A DNA stretch of 64,000 nucleotides, taken from the NCBI RefSeq assembly GCF_034008635.1, contig NZ_CP125378.1:4836501-4900500 (forward strand), in the 5' to 3' direction. A program made the position numbers and the translations under genes. Positions 61,342 through 64,000 of this stretch are shown here, piece after piece (position 1 is the stretch's first letter; every line of letters begins with the position of its first letter). The notes beneath the pieces were generated by a model that worked only from the letters and a program-made list of their open reading frames with translations, made no database searches and had not been told where the DNA came from. Origin of the DNA: Pseudomonas sp. P8_229. Its GTDB lineage: Bacteria > Pseudomonadota > Gammaproteobacteria > Pseudomonadales > Pseudomonadaceae.

Positions 61342-63495
61342 CTATTCCTTGGGCTGGCCACCGCCGGCGGTGATCACTTGCACGCTCATGCGCGGCGTTG
61401 CCAGGTCCAGGCCGGCCTCGTCGAGATGGCGTTTGAGCGACAGGTTGAACGCTCGGGAAACTTCCCATTGTTTGATCGGCGCGGTCTTGAAGCGGGCGCG
61501 CAGGATCGCGCTGCCGGACTCGAAACTTTCTACGCCCTGTATCTCCAGCGGCGACCAGATATTGCGGCGTTGCAGGGGATCGGTGCGCATTTTCTGGCCG
61601 ACTTCGCGCATCAGTTTGATCGCGTCGTCGATTTCCATGTTGTACGGCACCGCCACCCGGAAAATCGCGTAGCCGAATTCTCGGGAGTAGTTCTTGATGC
61701 TTTTGATTTCGCTGAACGGGATGGTGTGGACGATGCCGTCGATGTCGCGTAGGCGCACGGTGCGGATGGTCAGGCCTTCGACGGTGCCGAGGTGACCGCC
61801 GACGTCGACGTAGTCGTCGATCGCCAGTGAGTCTTCGATGATGATGAACAGGCCGGTGATCAGGTCCGCCACCAGCGACTGCGCACCGAAACCGATGGCC
61901 AGACCGATCACACCGGCACCGGCCAGCAGTGGTGTGACGTTCATGCCCATGTTCGCCAGGGCGACGATCAGCGCGATGATGAAGATCGCCACGAACAGCA
62001 CGTTGCGGATCAGCGGCATCATCGTCTGCGCGCGGGCATTCGCCAGGCCTTTGCGCGAGCGGGTGAGGGCGTGATGCACGGCGGTGTCGGCGAGGATCCA
62101 GATCAGCCAGGAGAAAATCAGCGTGCCGATCAGGCTGAACAGTTTGACGCTGACGTCATGCCCTTCGCCCTCGGCGAAACCGATCAGCGATTTGCCCCAT
62201 ACGCGCAGGCCGAGTTCGATGAAGGTCAGCCACACCAGCAGGTGGGCGAGGGTGTAGAAGAAGCTTTTCAGGCGCTCCGAGTACAATGCATGGCGCTTCG
62301 GCCCGCGCTGTGGTTTGAGCGAATGACGGCGCACGAGGCCATTGATCACCATGCACATCACCAGCAGCACCGTGCAGATCAGCGACTGGCGCAGGGCGGT
62401 GCTGGTGTCTCCGGCGGAGACGAAGGTGGCGAACAGCGAGATCCCGACCAGTACCAGCGCGGGCATGTACCAGAAGGTGCCAAGGATATCGATGGTGTCG
62501 CTGAGGGCGCGGCGGGTCAGGCGGCGGGACAGGGGCTGGTTGCGGATCAGGTGCGCGATCGGCCGGCGGAAACGCAGGATGAACAGGCCGGTGAACAGCG
62601 CCGCGAGGACATTGGTGATGGTCGCGGTGGTGTGCGCCAGGTGCACGCCGAGGCTTTCCACCAGGCGCGGATCGTTCAGCGCTTCACCAAACGCGGCGAA
62701 GCTGCCGATCAGCCAGAGTGGGCGGAAGGCCTGATGGCGCAGGATGTACAGCGCCCGGTGCCGGTGCGGGCCGTCGAGCAGCGAGAACGCGATCACGCAG
62801 ATCGCCGAGAAACAGGTGCCTACCACCAGCGCATAAGCCAGCACCATCGCCAGGCTCTTGCCCAATGACGATGGCAACGCGTAGCTCATGTAGACGGTGA
62901 TGACCAGCGCGATCAGCCACGGCCCGAGCTTGCGCAGGGCGAAGCGCAGCATGTCGAGAGCCTTGGGGTGCTGGGGTAGCTCTTCGGTCAGGCCGAAGCG
63001 CATGCGTACCCGGTGCCCGAGCCAGATCAGCGCGGCGGCCAGCAGGCTCCAGACCATCAGGATCACGGCAAAGCCGAAGATGATCGGCAGCCATTCACTG
63101 GCCGGCAGCATCAGGTTGTCGAGCTCACCCCGGGCCTGATCGAATTCGTTGGACCAGCGGGTGAGCGGGCTGTCGGCGCCGGAGAACTGTTTCTCGAAAT
63201 TGGCCAGCGTGCCGCCGATCAGTCCCAGGACGCCTTCTTCGGGTGAGGCCTGGGCTTTTTTCGTGGCGTCGCGCAGCTTTTTCAGATCGCTCAGCAACTG
63301 CGCTCGTTGCTTGTCGTTTTCCAGCGACTTGATGACTTCATCCAGCGACTGGCCCAGTGGTTCCTGCGCCTCGGGTTGCGCCTTGGTGTTGTTGAGCAGC
63401 CCCGGCAAGCCGACCGCGTGGGCAGGGGCCAGCGGCAGCAGCGTCATCAGGCAGACAAGGAACAGGCAGGGCAGAGCAAACAGACGAGCGAACAC
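61342..63495 (-). CDS. MscS-family mechanosensitive channel, large form
   Basis: 717 residues. Signal peptide (ARLFALPCLFLVCLMTLLPLAPAHAVG), a periplasmic helical domain (about 30-150), around ten membrane helices, then the MscS core (VTPLLAGAGVIGLAIGFGAQSLVADLITGLFIIIEDSLAIDDYVDVGG) and cytoplasmic cage. It opens on membrane tension to release solutes. The start is taken as GTG 63495, which begins the signal peptide; GAGG lies 11 bases before it. A longer ATG frame to 63639 adds a non-signal extension and is rejected. Confidence 0.88.
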   Translation of the reverse strand: MFARLFALPCLFLVCLMTLLPLAPAHAVGLPGLLNNTKAQPEAQEPLGQSLDEVIKSLENDKQRAQLLSDLKKLRDATKKAQASPEEGVLGLIGGTLANFEKQFSGADSPLTRWSNEFDQARGELDNLMLPASEWLPIIFGFAVILMVWSLLAAALIWLGHRVRMRFGLTEELPQHPKALDMLRFALRKLGPWLIALVITVYMSYALPSSLGKSLAMVLAYALVVGTCFSAICVIAFSLLDGPHRHRALYILRHQAFRPLWLIGSFAAFGEALNDPRLVESLGVHLAHTTATITNVLAALFTGLFILRFRRPIAHLIRNQPLSRRLTRRALSDTIDILGTFWYMPALVLVGISLFATFVSAGDTSTALRQSLICTVLLVMCMVINGLVRRHSLKPQRGPKRHALYSERLKSFFYTLAHLLVWLTFIELGLRVWGKSLIGFAEGEGHDVSVKLFSLIGTLIFSWLIWILADTAVHHALTRSRKGLANARAQTMMPLIRNVLFVAIFIIALIVALANMGMNVTPLLAGAGVIGLAIGFGAQSLVADLITGLFIIIEDSLAIDDYVDVGGHLGTVEGLTIRTVRLRDIDGIVHTIPFSEIKSIKNYSREFGYAIFRVAVPYNMEIDDAIKLMREVGQKMRTDPLQRRNIWSPLEIQGVESFESGSAILRARFKTAPIKQWEVSRAFNLSLKRHLDEAGLDLATPRMSVQVITAGGGQPKE

Positions 63496-63572
63496 TAGGC
63501 GGTCAACCTCGCAAAGGGGCGAATTGAGCGAGTGTACGAGCCAGCCAGAATCAATGCGAGCCGGGCGCTGAT

Positions 63573-63749
63573 TTATTCGTTGAGTTTGGCGAGGATCTTG
63601 TAGACCACGGTCGCCAGGATCATCAGCATGCCGATCCACATGGCGAAGACACCGGCGTTTTTGTCGCGGAAGTTGAAACCGATGGCCAGCAGGATCATCC
63701 CGCTCAGGATCGGGACGAGCATGGCGTGGAACGAAGACATCGAGATCAT
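63573..63749 (-). CDS. Small membrane protein, 58 aa
   Basis: Two hydrophobic helices (MLVPILSGMILLAIGF and GVFAMWIGMLMILATVVYKIL) joined by NFRDKNA, ending KLNE. Preceded by AAGG about eight bases before ATG 63749; an internal ATG at 63740 is possible. It lies 78 bases upstream of the MscS gene on the same strand and may be co-transcribed. No function known. Confidence 0.65.
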   Translation of the reverse strand: MISMSSFHAMLVPILSGMILLAIGFNFRDKNAGVFAMWIGMLMILATVVYKILAKLNE

Positions 63750-63869
63750 GGAGACTGCCTTGTCGAAGGGAATGATTTAAGTCTAGGTCGGTTTCTGCAG
63801 CAGGGGGTGATGTGTATCAGGAATGATTCGGTTCTACGATGAATCATTGTCATCTGAACGACCGCTTTC

Positions 63870-64000
63870 GCGAGCAAGCCCGCTCCCACAGTTTGAAATG
63901 CATTCCAATGTCTGAACAAGCCTGCTCCCACAGTTTGAAATGCATTCCTATGTGTGAGCAAGCCAGCTCCCACAGGTTGAAATGCATTCCCATGTGGGAG
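63870..64000. repeat. REP plus 42-bp tandem repeat running off the window end
   Basis: A REP arm (CGCGAGCAAGCCCGCTCCCA) is followed by three copies of CACAGTTTGAAATGCATTCC (third with one change) at exact 42-base steps (63891, 63933, 63975). Each unit carries a decayed REP core (AACAAGCCTGCTCCCA, GAGCAAGCCAGCTCCCA). Confidence 0.85.

Overview
The window looks like a chromosomal segment of a fluorescent Pseudomonas (P. fluorescens group). The evidence is high-GC codon use, a complete late cobalamin operon of pseudomonad type, genes typical of the genus (rdgC, rmuC, the tail-specific protease, an EAL-CBS-GGDEF protein, an SSS-type hybrid kinase), and many short palindromic REP/REPIN elements with the cores GGGCTTGCTCGCGA or GAGCCTGCTCGCGA between genes. 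No phage, plasmid or insertion-sequence genes are seen.

Layout. 1-4400: 5'-truncated hda, two paralogous NlpC/P60 lipoproteins, a PQQ-type sugar dehydrogenase lipoprotein and a hypothetical gene. 4500-13850: a cobalamin riboswitch followed by ten co-directional genes (cobO, cobB, bluB, cbiB, cobD, cobQ, cobU, cobT, cobC, cobS) that adenosylate and amidate the corrin ring, build the aminopropanol arm and DMB lower ligand, and assemble coenzyme B12. Nearly all junctions overlap by a few bases. Two REPINs interrupt this packing, and one of them is translated as the C-terminal tail of CobB. 14000-27900: a MarR/MFS pair with a palindromic operator, a 41-residue membrane peptide, a periplasmic glutathione peroxidase, a FadL-type porin, small hypotheticals, rmuC, a large SSS-PAS-HK-REC hybrid kinase, and a TetR/MFS pair with a long hairpin over the start site. 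27980-33700: a TDT/SLAC1 transporter, an MFS-acyltransferase fusion, an SMR guanidinium exporter preceded by what looks like a guanidine-II (mini-ykkC) riboswitch, a BASS-family transporter and rdgC.

33800-40500: two copies of a tRNA-Val/tRNA-Asp pair, a catalase-like plus dihaem cytochrome pair (RoxA-like), an FKBP isomerase lipoprotein, a YkvA-like gene preceded by two inverted DnaA boxes, and a tight three-gene unit (HTH, unknown, Sel1). 40650-46930: an Rhs polymorphic toxin gene whose start is coupled to a 15-codon upstream ORF, with an AT-rich C-terminal toxin tip, a probable immunity gene and a Sel1 protein; this is the most mobile-looking part of the window. 47070-52200: EAL-CBS-GGDEF, the periplasmic protease and a quinone oxidoreductase.

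52300-58720: an operon that looks dedicated to an organophosphate or phosphonate. It has a binding protein, an alkaline-phosphatase-superfamily enzyme, two permeases, an ATPase and a HAD phosphatase, opposite a divergent GntR/UTRA regulator with palindromic candidate operators. 58720-59920 is non-coding: a stem-loop-rich element followed by about 11 tandem copies of a 70-bp REP-containing unit with an internal 493-bp segmental duplication. 59940-63750: an exported M20 amidohydrolase, a large MscS-type channel and a 58-residue membrane protein. The window ends inside another short tandem REP array.
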